From: Bugulina stolonifera
Lineage: Eukaryota > Bryozoa > Gymnolaemata > Cheilostomatida > Bugulidae
NCBI GenBank assembly: GCA_935421135.1
Contig: OW285187.1
Location: 33,916,818 to 33,980,817, forward strand
DNA length: 64,000 nucleotides
Direction: 5' to 3'
Position numbers and translations under genes: made by a program. The notes under the pieces are model-generated. The model ran no database searches. It was not told where the DNA came from and saw nothing but the letters and a program-made list of their open reading frames with translations. This document shows positions 46,201 to 58,900 of this stretch, piece after piece; the first letter of the stretch is position 1, and every line of letters begins with the position of its first letter.

Positions 46201-49200
46201 AAACACTCTACTTGGCAGCAAATCATCGATGGGGAGACAGAGAAATGACTTTTTATCAGAGGTTAACTCGTTCAAGGAAAATTTCCTATAATTTAGCCAG
46301 TGAATGACTAACTGCTATATATATGTTTGTGTGCATATGATTTCCTGGTGCAATAGTGGAACAACTACTCATAGGATATGATGTAATACCTTGTTTTTGA
46401 TTCTTTTTGCCCTGTCTGCATAGAGAAGAGTATTTCTGGATTCCTCAAAGTGAAAGCTGGCCGGGCCAAGGTGTGCAATCATCACTGTCTTACAGTTGCC
46501 ACCAAGAGCGTCTTTAAGTAGCCGGGTCAGCTTACTGTCCCGAAAATTGACATATGTTCTAGCACCTTTATCGCTGCTCTCACCTGGATGATCATAAAAG
46601 TGTATTTAAGTATACACAATACAATGCACTTGATTAAAAAACAAGTACGCCATACACTGTAAGCTGACGATACCATATAAATTAAATAGAGATTGGTAGA
46701 ATAGTAAATGTCTTAGATTACTGAACTTTGACACACTAGAAAAAACCTTGAGATTAACGCGTCCAGGCAAACTGTATACTAATTACTAGTAATGTGTTAG
46801 TTAATTTCAAAGTACATAAAAGCATTTCTTTTACATGAGAGATCATAACCACAATAAGCTTGGATTCGATAGGAAATTCAGTGCGTAAAGAACTTTGGGC
46901 TTGACTCTGCTGTAAACATATATGTACCTTGTATGCCCCCATGGGACAGGAACATGTAATAATAAAACTAGGCAGCACATTATGATAGTATATCACTGAA
47001 CAATACAAAGTCAGAAAAAAGCGTCCAAAAGTCTGAAAAATTGTTACTTTTCTTTGAAATCTTATTAAACTAAGAATAAAATGTCAAAGCCAGTTTCCTT
47101 TGAAAATATATGCAGTAAGATTCATCAAAGACAAGGAATTCTACAGCATATTACATAAAACACACTGAGAGCTGTAATACAGGTTCCCAAAGACAAGGTA
47201 TTCTATAGCATATAACATAATACATACTGAGAGCTGTAATACAGTTTCCCAAAGCCAAAAGGGAACGATTGATATGAGCCCCCTCTACCATCCTCTTGCC
47301 TCTGTTCTGTGTGTTTGCAGCCCTCTCAGACCCAGCTAGATCCACCAGAAATAACCGACCGATCTTCACCTAAACAAACAATATTCTATATTAAGAAATA
47401 TCATATACATAACATAACATGACATAATAACAAAGAAGAATGGAGTTTTTCTAGTGAAACAACAGTTCATAAACTTTAAATATGCATAATAAATGGTTTT
47501 GTAAACCTACAATTGAACTCAAGTTGACTGGACTAGGATAATAGAGTGCATGCATGCTATATTACACTTTACAGCAGTATAATCTAGTGTACAATTTAGT
47601 TTCTTTTTTCATCACAATAACGATATATTGAGTATAGAAAATAATCCATATTATACATTAGTGTGAAATACTTGAGTTAAAGGTAAGAGAATCCTTTGCT
47701 GAACTTTCAGAGGAAATAGTTGACCAAACACAAGTAGCCTTATTTTAATGCACTAACGTCAACAGAGAGTGTAAGTTATGTAAGCTCTACAGCCTATGAA
47801 ATCAGCATGGCGTCTAGTTAGACAACACATAGAGTATTATGTATTATTTGATTGTGGGACTAGTGTCTAAGGAAGTATTGAATTGGCTATCCCACCTGAG
47901 AGTTGATACCTCTGGCTCGTGTGCGCTGCTTAACTGTAACCTGCAGCACGGCGTGTGATCTCGAAGAAGTCTGGTTGGCTTTGGTAGGCTCCTGTGTCCT
48001 CTCCATATTCCCACGCTGCAGCAGCTCCATAATCTACACAAAGCGAGATACTAGAATCCTGACGAGGCAACCGCTGCCATCAAAGACATATTAACATAAT
48101 AACCGTGTTGATATAGCTTTTATTATATATTTACATTAACAAAATAATTCCCTAATTAAACAATATTTTTTTAAAGTTGAATTTGTATTCATATGAGTGA
48201 AGCTGGTGACTTAAAGTCAATGTCTTTTATTCTTCTGTTATTCATCACGTATGAATGGTCATTCTCAAACAAACCGCAGTTATAATAGCAATGAATAGGG
48301 GGTTGGGGGAGGAGGATGGGGGGGGGGGGGTAGGGGGTTGTGGGAAGGAGGCTAAGCTACATAGAAAGTACCTCTTCTGTGGACGCAGTAGATATCTCTG
48401 ATAGGTTCGCCACTTGTACACCACCTTTGGCATCCTCCCTCATCTCCAGATAGCCTGACATAGGGTTTAGTAGATCCCTCACCATCTCATTGTAAATCTA
48501 TGAGATACAATATCCATGTACATACACAAGCTGTTACAATATAGGCGTAACAACAAGCAAACATAACAATTTTTTTTTTTAAAAACCGAGAATGTGAATT
48601 GTTTTTGACAGCTCAGAGGAAATGGCTCGAAACTAATACCATATTTATTGTTACCATAAACATTATGTAATACATTACACTTGTACTTGTATAATAATTA
48701 TATTACATACACATTTCATAACAAAATTTCTATCCCAATCGAATTTGTGTTGTAAAATTAGGATTCTCCTCCTGTATATACAATTCATGTTTGCTAAACT
48801 TCACTGTATATTATAGCAACAGTAGTGATATAACTGGGGCATGGTGGATGGACAGGCAGTTGATGTTTGCCAAATAAATGCATTAATGTCAATGTATCGT
48901 ATTACTATTTGTTTAATTGGCTCCAAGAAGCATGTGCCTGTGCAAAGGATAGTAATACATATAATGTCGTATTACACACATATGATATAAGGTATGCAGG
49001 TAGCCAGAATGGGCAGCTTATGCAGATGGAGAGTGATTAATTGATAGAGTGTGAAAGGACACCTGGTGGTTGATATACAAACCCCACTTAAGATTTCCCA
49101 GGTTAGACGTAATCAGCTGCTGCCTACGATTATCTCCCAAGGAGGAGCAATTAATGAGACATTGAATAAATAAACTAGCTATCTGTATCTAGGCGATGAT

Positions 49201-51733
49201 ATGCTGCTACTGCTGCCTAATTACAAGCAAACACTTCTCCAATCTATGACATCTACTCTTAGTCTATTTATATCCACACTTCATACAGAGATCAATTAGT
49301 TACACAGATATAAATGTATTCAATACTGTTAAGATGGTAGATGGCTGTGCAAATGGTTAGTTATATACATAATGCATACATAATGCATTAAGTTAGATAT
49401 ACACTGACCTCTAAGTATGACATTGACACATTGTATATATTTTCCTCCCCATGTTTATCCACAAGTAGGAAGAGATCGTTGAGAGCTCTAGAATATATCC
49501 CAGGATTGTCTTGAGTGCCGAGCATAGTGTAGGTCTTACCTGCACCTATTAGTCAAATAATTAGATATATACACAATATTACAAAATAACAATATGCCTG
49601 TATGAGCACAATGTAATACAACAATTATACACATGTATATTTAAAACATTGCTTGTATAATATATTACATAATATTACTTGTATAATATATTACATAATA
49701 TTGTACTAATATGTGGAGCATCCTACCTAGATAAAATTTATTTTCGTACTTTGTATGCACGTTGTACACATATTTTGGTCACAGTACATGTATGTGTGAA
49801 GAGCACAGTAATATGTCTATAACATACTTGTGTTATGTAATGAAGAAATGAGAATAGGTAGAAAAGTAAGTAATCACACGAGTTTCCTAGTATATACATA
49901 TGTAAGCGGGATGAACAGAAATTAAAAGCAAGAGTTATAATATTCCGACACTTATTTAAATATATTCACAAACCACAATACTTCGTAGCTTGTACATTAA
50001 ATAGTTCCAATACCTGTGGCTCCGTATGCAAACACAGTACCATTATATCCATTTATTACTTGATCAATGAGGAATCGTGTGGTAACTTGGTAGACTTCCT
50101 CCTGTAGAGAATATAATGGATGAACATGTTACACTGTAACACTTGTATTAGATACATATAACACTGATATGTTACACTGTAACACTTGCATTAGATACAT
50201 ACATGTATAACACTGATATGTTACACTGTAACACTTGCATTAGATACATACATGTAGAACACTGACATATTACACTGTAACACCTGTATTGATTACTGGT
50301 GCAGGATAACACTGCTGCTGTAGCTGTACATACATGTATACATATAATAGTATAATACACACTACTAATAGATGTAAATACTGAATTGTTACAGAGTTTT
50401 ATGTCAGGTGAATTTCTCTTTCTAATGCCCACTTGTATTCATTTACTATTGTCAGGCACCCTGGGAAAAACTCAAAATTCGTTTTGAGTTTTGTTTGCTG
50501 TTGGCAGTAATTATATCATATAATTAGCATAATACACTCTGGGCATTGTATCATTTTCCCATTAGCATAGAGAAACCCAATATACCTGAGTATACAGGGT
50601 AAAGGGACATTGTATCTCTTACAATTGTATCACAGCTGTATAACAACTCCATGGAGAAATAAACAAATAAACAATTGCCAAGTAATATAGATATTCAATA
50701 ATTGTTCTGTGAGTATACAATAGTAGCTCAGTTAATAGGACTGGCTGTTATATGCTGTCTGCTGACTCACATTACGGTGCTGTCAGCTCATATAGCATAT
50801 TATCAGGCAGACAAAGGTTACACATTATATCAGAGAGTTGACACAAAGTGCAGTAACCATTTAGTTACTTCAAGTATCAGCAATTAGCATTAAGCTGAGA
50901 GTTTAAGATTATTTGTTGAAATTAAGTTTTTAAAATAGTTATTAAGATCTATTGATTAGAATACAAAACGTTTTCAACCTGATAGTTATTACTGAGTATG
51001 CCAAAGCACCAACTAGTCTATAATACTGATACTAACTACTCCAGAGAACACACTAGTGTTAGTACTGGTATTCTCATCTAATCCCAGTTAAGACTTGGAA
51101 ACACAGTAAACTACACAATAGTGAATATTAAATACACCGTACAGTGTATGTAGCAACTAATGGTGCTAAGTAAACATTGACTCAAGAGAAATTAAATGAT
51201 AAGAAATGGTACGTACTTGGTCAGCGGTATCATCAAAGGCATGATCAAACATATAACGTCTTTCTCTGGAACGGTTTACTCTAAGAATATCGTCTGGATC
51301 CTCTGTTGGGTCGCGTAGCACAACCATCTAAAATATTACATAATATCTTTCCGGTGACATTAGTCTATGTATAGTACATGTAGAACTGCACTATACCATG
51401 TACATCTAACACATACTTTGTTAGTGATCTATTATATTCAGTATACAGAGTAACTAACGTAGTTGTATGGATACAGACAGAGAAAATGCAGAGAAAACAA
51501 TCTTGACTAGACTGTGTGTTATCATACCTGTTTATCAACTGGATAGGCTACCCGAGTACCACCCGACATATGTTCTTGCTCCGTCATGGGCCTTACCCTC
51601 ACTGCAACCTATAAAAATTAGTAGCACCTGAATATAGAGCAAAGTATCAGGCTAGATTATAATATAGAGAGAGAAGACAACATCACAATATCGTACTTAC
51701 AGTGAGGGGATGTTCACCTCCTTGAGGCTTCAT
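37201..51733 (-). CDS. KIF19: Kinesin-8 family motor KIF19
   Basis: Plus-end-directed kinesin with microtubule-depolymerising activity at ciliary tips in vertebrates (family knowledge). Exons (minus): 51733-51701, 51608-51528, 51327-51217, 50101-50014, 49545-49409, 48497-48372, 48033-47896, 47369-47228, 46583-46390, 45853-45704, 45500-45309, 44937-44827, 44716-44621, 44401-44188, 43252-43134, 41457-41327, 40311-39654, 39458-39426, 38702-38594, 37591-37520, 37313-37201: 3048 bases, 1015 residues (human 998). A TAG lies 12 bases before the ATG in frame. Motor domain about residues 10-350: [16 protein letters not shown] (KIF19-like loop), P-loop GATGAGKT split by an intron, [18 protein letters not shown], switch [10 protein letters not shown], switch [55 protein letters not shown]. 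Then neck and coiled coil ([11 protein letters not shown]) and a basic Ser/Asn-rich tail. The tail exons, including the 33-base exon at 39458-39426, are supported by splice phase only. Confidence 0.95.
37618..38545. repeat. 28/30-bp minisatellite in a KIF19 intron
   Basis: About 32 units of TGTTCACCACACTAGCTATA followed by CATGTATT, with a 30-base variant (TATACACATGTATT). Fills nearly the whole intron between exons 38702-38594 and 37591-37520. It does not include either splice site, unlike other arrays here. Confidence 0.96.
40903..41141. mobile_element. Fold-back (inverted repeat) element in a KIF19 intron
   Basis: Imperfect inverted arms of about 60 bases (40903-40965 and 41080-41141). 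Shared core, left arm: AGAAACAGGACGTTCCGAAA; right arm on the other strand: AGAAACGGGACGTTCCAAAA. The loop is about 115 bases. Resembles a small MITE; no clear target duplication seen. Confidence 0.6.
41684..41721. repeat. Perfect 38-bp palindrome in a KIF19 intron
   Basis: GTGGAATAGCTACATGTAT followed directly by its exact reverse complement, with no loop. Confidence 0.97.
42775..43102 (-). repeat. 17-bp minisatellite in KIF19 intron 15
   Basis: About 19 units of GACAGCAGGTAGTAGGT, starting about 30 bases into the intron after exon 43252-43134. The 17-base unit leaves frames open (Leu/Thr/Cys/Tyr shadow ORFs). No copy of the exon end is included. Confidence 0.95.
44945..45045. repeat. Short tandem repeat of about 10-22 bases in a KIF19 intron
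   Basis: Repeated GACACAGTAT/AACACAGCAT words. Imperfect, about nine units. Confidence 0.7.
47128..47262 (-). repeat. 62-bp duplication of the KIF19 exon 8 end and its donor
   Basis: The exon 8 end (TTGGGAAACTGTATTACAGC, then TCTCA, donor GTATGT, exon end 47228) is repeated 62 bases further into the intron as TTGGGAACCTGTATTACAGC with TCTCA and GTGTGT (equivalent end 47166). A third partial copy without the exon part starts near 47128. The duplicated piece encodes LGxCITALS of the motor core. Confidence 0.9.
48296..48355 (+). repeat. G-run cluster next to the KIF19 exon 6 donor
   Basis: Plus strand has a series of G runs (five to thirteen long) between 48296 and 48355, about 20 bases inside the intron from exon end 48372. 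It could form a G-quadruplex on the plus strand; the KIF19 pre-mRNA carries the C-rich complement. Confidence 0.8.
50125..50290. repeat. About 49-bp tandem repeat in a KIF19 intron
   Basis: Three units containing TGTTACACTGTAACACTTGC and ATTAGATACATACATGTA. Lies just upstream (gene sense) of the acceptor of exon 50101-50014. Confidence 0.8.
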
Positions 51734-53866
51734 AGTGAAGTACCGCTAAGTTCCAAGCATCTAAAACATTGCTAGATTGTTAAGTGAGTGACATTGTGTG
51801 CATAAATAAAGTCATATCACAGTAGTCAATACAGTCCATGCTGCTCAACTATGATACAACACAAAAATAATAAATGAGTAATAACTTTATAAGTTTTAGG
51901 CCAGATTTGTTTGTGTATACAAACTGCAATACTATGCAATTAAATAACAACTTCATGCTGTACTTACTTTCTAAACTTGCAAAATTTCCACCTACATGCC
52001 TTCTGTTATTTTAATTCTAGAATTCCATCAGGCATTAACTGTCAGATGGTCTACAATAATAATAACAATAATATTGAGCGGCACATTAATCCTCGTAGTG
52101 TAAACTAAATACGTATCGCTATTTATATTTCTGGTCCAATTTAGTACATTGGTTTACAGTCATATTAGAATGCAAGAAATAAAATGTAGAAATATTATAA
52201 TTATATATTTATATTTTTGATAAGCCAATCTAACTTATGCCCTGCACAAGATAATACTTTTTACACTAGTCTTATGAAAGTTTTGACAATGTAGCAAAAT
52301 AAAACTCAATTTCAACAAGGTTAAACTAATAGAGAGCCTAATACTAATTCCATAAATCATCAACTTAGAAGATTACTGATAGTTCTAGTAACCAAAATAG
52401 GCATCGGGCACCCCCATCCAGTCCTACTTATTAATTAATAGGGCTCCAGACTGAGGTGATCATGTATTTGCACAGCCATTCGTTGGCTCTGCATGTCTAC
52501 CAATCGTTAAATCAAATGTAAAAATATTTGTTGTAAGGAAGTTTACGTCGATGTAGAAGCATAATATTATCCATGTTGTTTAGTAGTAATCAAACCTTGG
52601 TACTCTAGTAGTCCCCTTACTCTAATTAGGTATACCTATAATGTAAATGCTACTTACTGAAAACTTTATTGCATGAAAATTTATCTGACCCACTCTTTTT
52701 TTATCACTTTAGCAACATTACACATGCGAATACGCCAACTTGTAAAACTTTTTTGTGTCAACATCCACATGTGTGTTGAAGCTCTAAAAAATTCTCATTG
52801 AGCGAAAATCTACTAGTTTACGAAAGTATTGGCGCGTGATAAAACCCACCAACTTAGCACTAAAAAAAATTACGCTTTGTATCTTTTTATTTATAAACTT
52901 TAAAAAGTTAATAATTGCTTATTTTAAAATGCTTTTAAATAAGATTGACCAAGATATAGCTAACTTCAGAAGGGTAAATTCTTAGCGCATTGATCCATTT
53001 TATATGCAGCCAGGCAACTTATCAACAACCCCCACTCTTTAGTTAAAGAGCAAAACACGCGTACGAGCTCAGCTGATTGGTTACTGGAATGTTGATCAAT
53101 ACAAATAAGGAACCACGTGTTTGTGCTCAGAAAGGGAAAGATATTTTCAAACATGCAAATTATATTATATCATAGTTATTTGAATCTACAGCTTCTACAT
53201 GTTTGATATCAATTGCTTTTCAGATTGGGGTTGTGAGCATGGTTGAACACACATTGAACGTTGCAGCCATAACTACATTCCCAGTTTTTGCTCCTTGTTC
53301 CCAGTAAATCTTTGGGTCGATCGCTTAGCCTTTATTTGTGTCACTCCAATTTGAATTTGAATTCCCATGCGATAACGAGAAAGATAGCCTTTAGATAAGT
53401 TATCGTAGAGCAATGTGAATGTAAAACTACTCTGCTATTACTGACTATTCCTGCTTAATGCACATGAAAGTTATATGTCCATGTGTGAATTTCAGTTTGG
53501 TTACACAAAAATATTAATATTATATTAAATATATTTATTTAAGGATGTATCAATATTCTTAATAAAATTTTAATAAATTTATAAATTTAATATTTATTAA
53601 TTATTTATTTACTTATATTAAATTTATAATTTTTATTTAAACTTGAATAAAAAATATTCTCCTTAAAGTTATATTATGGTGATATCATGTTTGGGATATT
53701 CATTATCATGCCCGTTAATTATAACATGGATTATAAATCTGAATTTTTCTTGGAATTCAATAGACTATGATGAATGTGAATAGAATTATGCTAAAAATAA
53801 GCAATAGAAATACGCATTTTAGTTATACTATAACATCATGTTGTTTACATAATTTTAGACACAGTA
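51734..53866. promoter_or_regulatory. Divergent intergenic region between KIF19 and the RCCD1-like gene
   Basis: Both start codons point outwards across 2.1 kb; the promoters must lie here. AT-rich with a low-complexity ATTTAAAT/TTATTTA block at about 53510-53645. A CAGCTGATTGG motif at 53070-53080 contains an inverted CCAAT box (ATTGG). No gene recognised. Confidence 0.4.
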
Positions 53867-55476
53867 ATGAAGAACATCTATGGTGGTGTAAAGAAGGAAG
53901 ATCTGTTTACTTATTTAATAACCAAGGACTCACCAGATGCTCACCCCAGTTGCGTTAGATCCTATGCATTTACTGTTACTCAACTTTCCCAGTTAAAAGA
54001 CTCAGAGCTATGCTTGATTGGATGGCGATTTATTATTATTGATTCAAATAATTCTTTGTGTTACAACAAGTCAAACATTGCACATTTTGAGGAAGATATC
54101 TGCATCCTTGACCAAGGTAATTTTTGTCAAAATTGTCTCCTGACCTTGAAGAAACCCATTTCTGTCCAAGAAGACCGTTTCGAATCGAGCGTTGTGGAGC
54201 TGAAACTAGATGGAAATATCACAGGCTTATCTTGTACAGACAATCTCCTGGTTCTATGGACAGGTACTGTAGATAGTGGAAACATAGTCAGCTTTTATTA
54301 AGATTTTGTTAAAAATCACTATTCATCAAAAATAATGCTTCTATTCATGCTCAATTTACATGTTAGAGTCTGGAACTCTGTGGATTTTGTCTAGTTTGAC
54401 AACTCCAAAGCCAGAGAAGCTGTTCTTATCAGATAGAAAGGTACGGCATGTGTCCTGTGGTAAAGAGCATGCAGTAGTTCTCACTACACTCGGTCAGGTC
54501 TACACATTTGGTGGGGGCAGGTATGTAATATGGAGATGCTCAAAACCAAATACTCATTTGAGTTGTAGTTCAAACACCTCATTCTGCTGATAAACTACAT
54601 GTAGATGTAACTTTTTCAAACTCACTAGGCAGACAGTCATCGACTTGGTATCATGTAAACCAATACGTGCATGTGTAGCACCGCGTGGCACGGGCACCAA
54701 TTGCTGAACTGCATGTCTATGTATTTTTCCAGTCGAGGTCAATTGGGTCACGGTATCCTAGAGTCATCTGCTGAACCAAAGTTAGTGGAGGCTCTGTCAG
54801 GAGTATTTATTTCGAAGATAGCAGCTGGAGGGTGGCATACTTTGGCTCTAAGTGGTGGGTTGCTATTACCTAGTCCCCTACTAGATACATGTATGTAGGT
54901 AATTATATGCTCAATATGCAAGTCTTCATCAAAAACAAATGTTTCGTCATTCTACCTACGTTGTATTATATTTGTAGATATAGGAGATGTATATAGCTGG
55001 GGATGGAATGAAAGTGGGCAGGTTGGGATGCCATGTTTAAAAACACCAGATAGTAACTCTAAAGCAGATAACATGAGTGGCTACAGCATGATTATGTATC
55101 CCTCCCTCTTATTTGAAGATGATTGTGATGTCACCATAGAAAGCATTAGCTGCGGCTCTAGACATTCTGCAGCAGTTACGGGTAAGACTATAGTGTCCTA
55201 GGTCTATGTTGTACTATAAGGTCTTAGGTCTATGTTATACTACAAGATCCTATCATGTTACGAGTCTAATGTCCAACTGTGGTTTAAAGTCTACTGTTAT
55301 GTACCGTAACTTTTTTAGAAGAAGGCCAACTTTACACATGGGGATGGAATGGTTATGGACAGCTGTTACTTCCTGAAGATACCAAAGTACAGGAAACACC
55401 ACGACTATATACTTCTGATAGTTATACATTTAGTTCTGTTCGATGTGGTGCTTGGTCCACTTTTGCCTTCATCTAA
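53867..55476 (+). CDS. RCCD1: RCC1 domain-containing protein 1-like
   Basis: RCC1-repeat beta-propeller protein; the vertebrate RCCD1 partners the JmjC protein KDM8 at chromatin (family knowledge). Exons: 53867-54263, 54367-54520, 54733-54854, 54978-55181, 55319-55476: 1035 bases, 344 residues (human 376). RCC1-type blades: VSCGKEHAVVLTTLGQVYTF, GGGSRGQLGHG, KIAAGGWHTLALS, DIGDVYSWGWNESGQVG, ISCGSRHSAAVT, EEGQLYTWGWNGYGQLLPED, VRCGAWSTFAFI-stop. The order GxxxxGQLGHGxLE...LVEAL...AAGGWH and the WGWNESGQ blade match RCCD1 better than RCC1 itself. The N-terminal about 130 residues are poorly conserved, so the start (first ATG of the exon) is less sure; an AG at 53857-53858 may mark a preceding 5' UTR exon. 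Confidence 0.88.
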
Positions 55477-55844
55477 TCAAAAAAGACAAATGAGGGTTTG
55501 TGTTAATATAACTTATAAAAGCGCTTATATTTTCTAACAGTTACAGCCTGGAAATGTGCATAGAGAAACAAAAGTGCATCCAGTGGCGGAATATGAAAAC
55601 AAAATACTGTATAAAATTAAATAAAAAGCTCTACAGTCTAGACTAGGCATTGGAGCTCATTGCACAAAAATTCCTGTATCACAATGTTGCTTCCTGCATA
55701 GCATGTCTGAAAATACTCAAATTGTATAAAATTCTCTATTAGTTACATGTATGCGTATATGCACACAGTATCGGTTTTTATCATTGCAAAAAATTTTATA
55801 TGCATGTGTAATATGTCACTATTATGACTGTGCGACTAGATACC

Positions 55845-55850
55845 AATAAA
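55845..55850 (+). terminator. Polyadenylation signal of the RCCD1-like gene
   Basis: AATAAA 369 bases after the stop codon and only about 90 bases before the stop codon of the convergent myosin gene. Confidence 0.6.
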
Positions 55851-55935
55851 GATTTTATAAATGTATCAGCTATCTTTGACTACCTGAGTATTTGGTAATA
55901 ATTGTTTTTATGAGCAAATAAACTTTCTCAACCAC

Positions 55936-58900
55936 TCAGCTCCCACTGCCCTGCTTCAGCTTAGCCCACGGTCTCGAATGTTGTCTTTGGAACCGGATAT
56001 CACCAGCAGGTCTGGCTCCTCTGTCCAATATTATCTCTGGTACACCTAAAATGTAATAATATTGACAATTGTACAATTGCATGCGCTGAAAAAGAAAAGA
56101 CAGGAACTAATATCCATGCCATTTTACAGTATCCTTGTATCTATAACTTTTTATATAACCGATAGATATATAGCAAACATTCTACCAAAATCGTTATTGA
56201 TGTTATCATTCAACATGGTACCCAAATACTGGAGTTTGTGCACCTGTTCTTGATTAAGATGGTTTTGGAGGCACTCGCAGTCTGAATAAATACTACTTGG
56301 GTGTTTTAGGTGTTGGTGGCCGAGTCACTCTGGTCTTGCTGCCCCACCAATGACCTGGAAGTTTTCGCCCCAAAGGTTTTCCCTATATGCCATATCGGAC
56401 TATAATAATATCCAGCTCTAGGAGCCGTGTTGGCCCCTTGATTAGCTCTGCTATTGGACAGCCATGCTAAAGAATTGTGGTTGGCACCACAGATATTATC
56501 ATATGTATGTAGGTTGGTCTTACCAAGCACTTCAGATCCAGAGTATTGACTGTCTACCCCTTCAGGTGGAAGTGCACTCTTCCTCTTGTCTGGTTTTCTG
56601 TGTTTTAATTTGACAAATGGAGGCTACAAAAAGAAATGGCACAGTCAGTTCCCACAAAAGGAATATTTGCTCATGAAAAAATTATTGGGAACTATTTCCT
56701 GTAATGTGTAAAAACAATTTTTCTATACTACAGGTTCTATATTTCTCTTACCAATTGGCTAATCTTTGTGAAATCTATATTTGATCTCATGATCTTTCTC
56801 AGCTCCCTTTCTATGTCTGCCATAACTACAACATACCCATCAGTTCACCTTTACAATATCAGTACACAGTCCATCAGATCACGTTACTTATTTATTAGTG
56901 GTGTTGTGAAAACTCATGGAACCAAGGCCAATATTGTTGGATTATTGGAGAAGCTAGCAATCAATGTGTATACAGCCAACTTGTTCTATTCACATACGTA
57001 TGCAATATTAAAGGCCCATGTATTTCATACCCGTTTCGTCTCGCAGCATTCGGAATGCTTCCAGATGTATAACATTTATCCAGCATGGGGTCTCCATAAC
57101 ATCTGTTGCAGACTTTACTAGGGTCAATGAGACAATACAGCAGCGGGGATATAAGTTTTTGAGATTCAACTTTCGCACTCCTGATTTATGCATTTCTAAG
57201 ATAACATGACCTCGAAATTCCTTCATGTCAAAGATCTACAAACCGGACATATGTTGAGACGCATCAATTAGCAGCATGTAAAATGTAATGAGAAAGAGAT
57301 AATTCTACAGCTAAGCATTACCTTGACTCTCTTGTCATGCTGAAGTTTGCCTTTATCTTTAATAACATCCTCAGATACACAGGTAAGTGTAGGGTCATGA
57401 TGATCCTGTACGCAGATGTCATTGATTCCAAGTTTCTTAACCCAGATATCTCCCTCACTCCCCATTTGGAGTTGCAAACCCTGTGTAAGAGATAGTATAG
57501 TCATACCTTGGTTGGTTGTTACTGCAAGAGTAACATCAACAGCTTACAGACAATTGCCATATAAATTTTACATTTTCATTAGTAACTTAGAAGTTATGCT
57601 CTCTCAAACAAGGGGAGTAACTAGACACTCTTGTAAAAGGATCTCAGATTTTTCAACTTACCTTTCCAATATATTCCCGTATCCTCCGTACTCTCTCATC
57701 ACGGAAGAGATTTTCTACAGAATTCAAGGCTATATGTGTGGAAGGGTCTGATGAGTAATGAGCTCCGTCCACTTTAACCGTCGACTCATTAAGCACAAAG
57801 CTCGCACACCTTATTAATAACATAACCATGTGAACTTGTGATATAATGCGCATGGACCAGATAAACTTGTTTGTATTGTATATCCATAGTAGGTAGGTAC
57901 TCAATGGCACATACCTTTGTGACTTCTCCATGTATACCAGTTTGCACCAGTTGTTCCTGTTTTGAACCTCTGGATTATGTTTAGATAGAACTTCTTCAAT
58001 TAACCCCTAAAACAATGGAAAACAAACTTACTTGGACATTCCTATCCCTATCTTCCATACGTACCGTGTAATGCATTGTATATAATAAATTCACATAGTT
58101 ACACTGCATGTATGTGTATAGTAAATACATGTAAAAAGACATAGAAGTGGTCATTATGCCCAATGAACAGCAAGTGATTTATGTGTATATATTCCATCTC
58201 TGCTTTACTTACCTCATAATGGTCAGCTTTACTAACTGACACCCTCCCCTGGCTGGATTGTCTGGCATAGTGGTATACATTCTCAGGGTCATAGGTGTGA
58301 TCCTCATCTCCACTTACTCTTATGCTAAAAGTTTGGTTAGACAAATAGACACTCTGTAGCCATTATTTATACTGTAATAGTCATTGCATCAAACAAACAT
58401 TCACTAAAACAAGAAAAGAATCTTAGGGGAGGAAAACTTCTTATTATGATTAATGGCCCATGACTTACTTGCGGCGAGTATAACATTTGAACTCACCAGC
58501 TGGATTGTGCTGGAGCCTTTGTTAATTGTTTCTTCGTAGCACCATATGGACATGACTAAAACATGTATATGTAAACATTAATACCAAATAGAAATTAAAT
58601 GGTATACATGACATGGCCCTGCATAACAGATGGAAGATGTAGAAATACATTTTTTACAACAAAGTAAAACAATTTTAAAAGAACCATAAATGAATGATAA
58701 TATTCTCCACTGTGAAACCATTAAACACATACACGTACATGCTACTATAATTATGTGGATAATGAACAGATTACATTGTATGTGGAAATAACTGCTAATA
58801 CATCTGAGAATCTACACAATTTTAAGGACTCTTACAAGCATATTACCATAACATGTTGATTGCATAAAAGGCATATGCTATCACTGACAAATTATCTTGA

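Noticed and set aside
56306..56517. ORF after the VLG exon as a coding exon of the myosin
   Set aside because: A strong GTAAGA donor ends the exon at 56524 and joining to 56045 restores phase and ends at a stop; the ORF is more likely intron sequence.
55936..58324. MyTH4-FERM or PH domains as the myosin tail
   Set aside because: The motifs and their order fit SMAD MH2 (VDG, IGKGLQL, EGDIWV, TPCWI) and not FERM, MyTH4 or PH.
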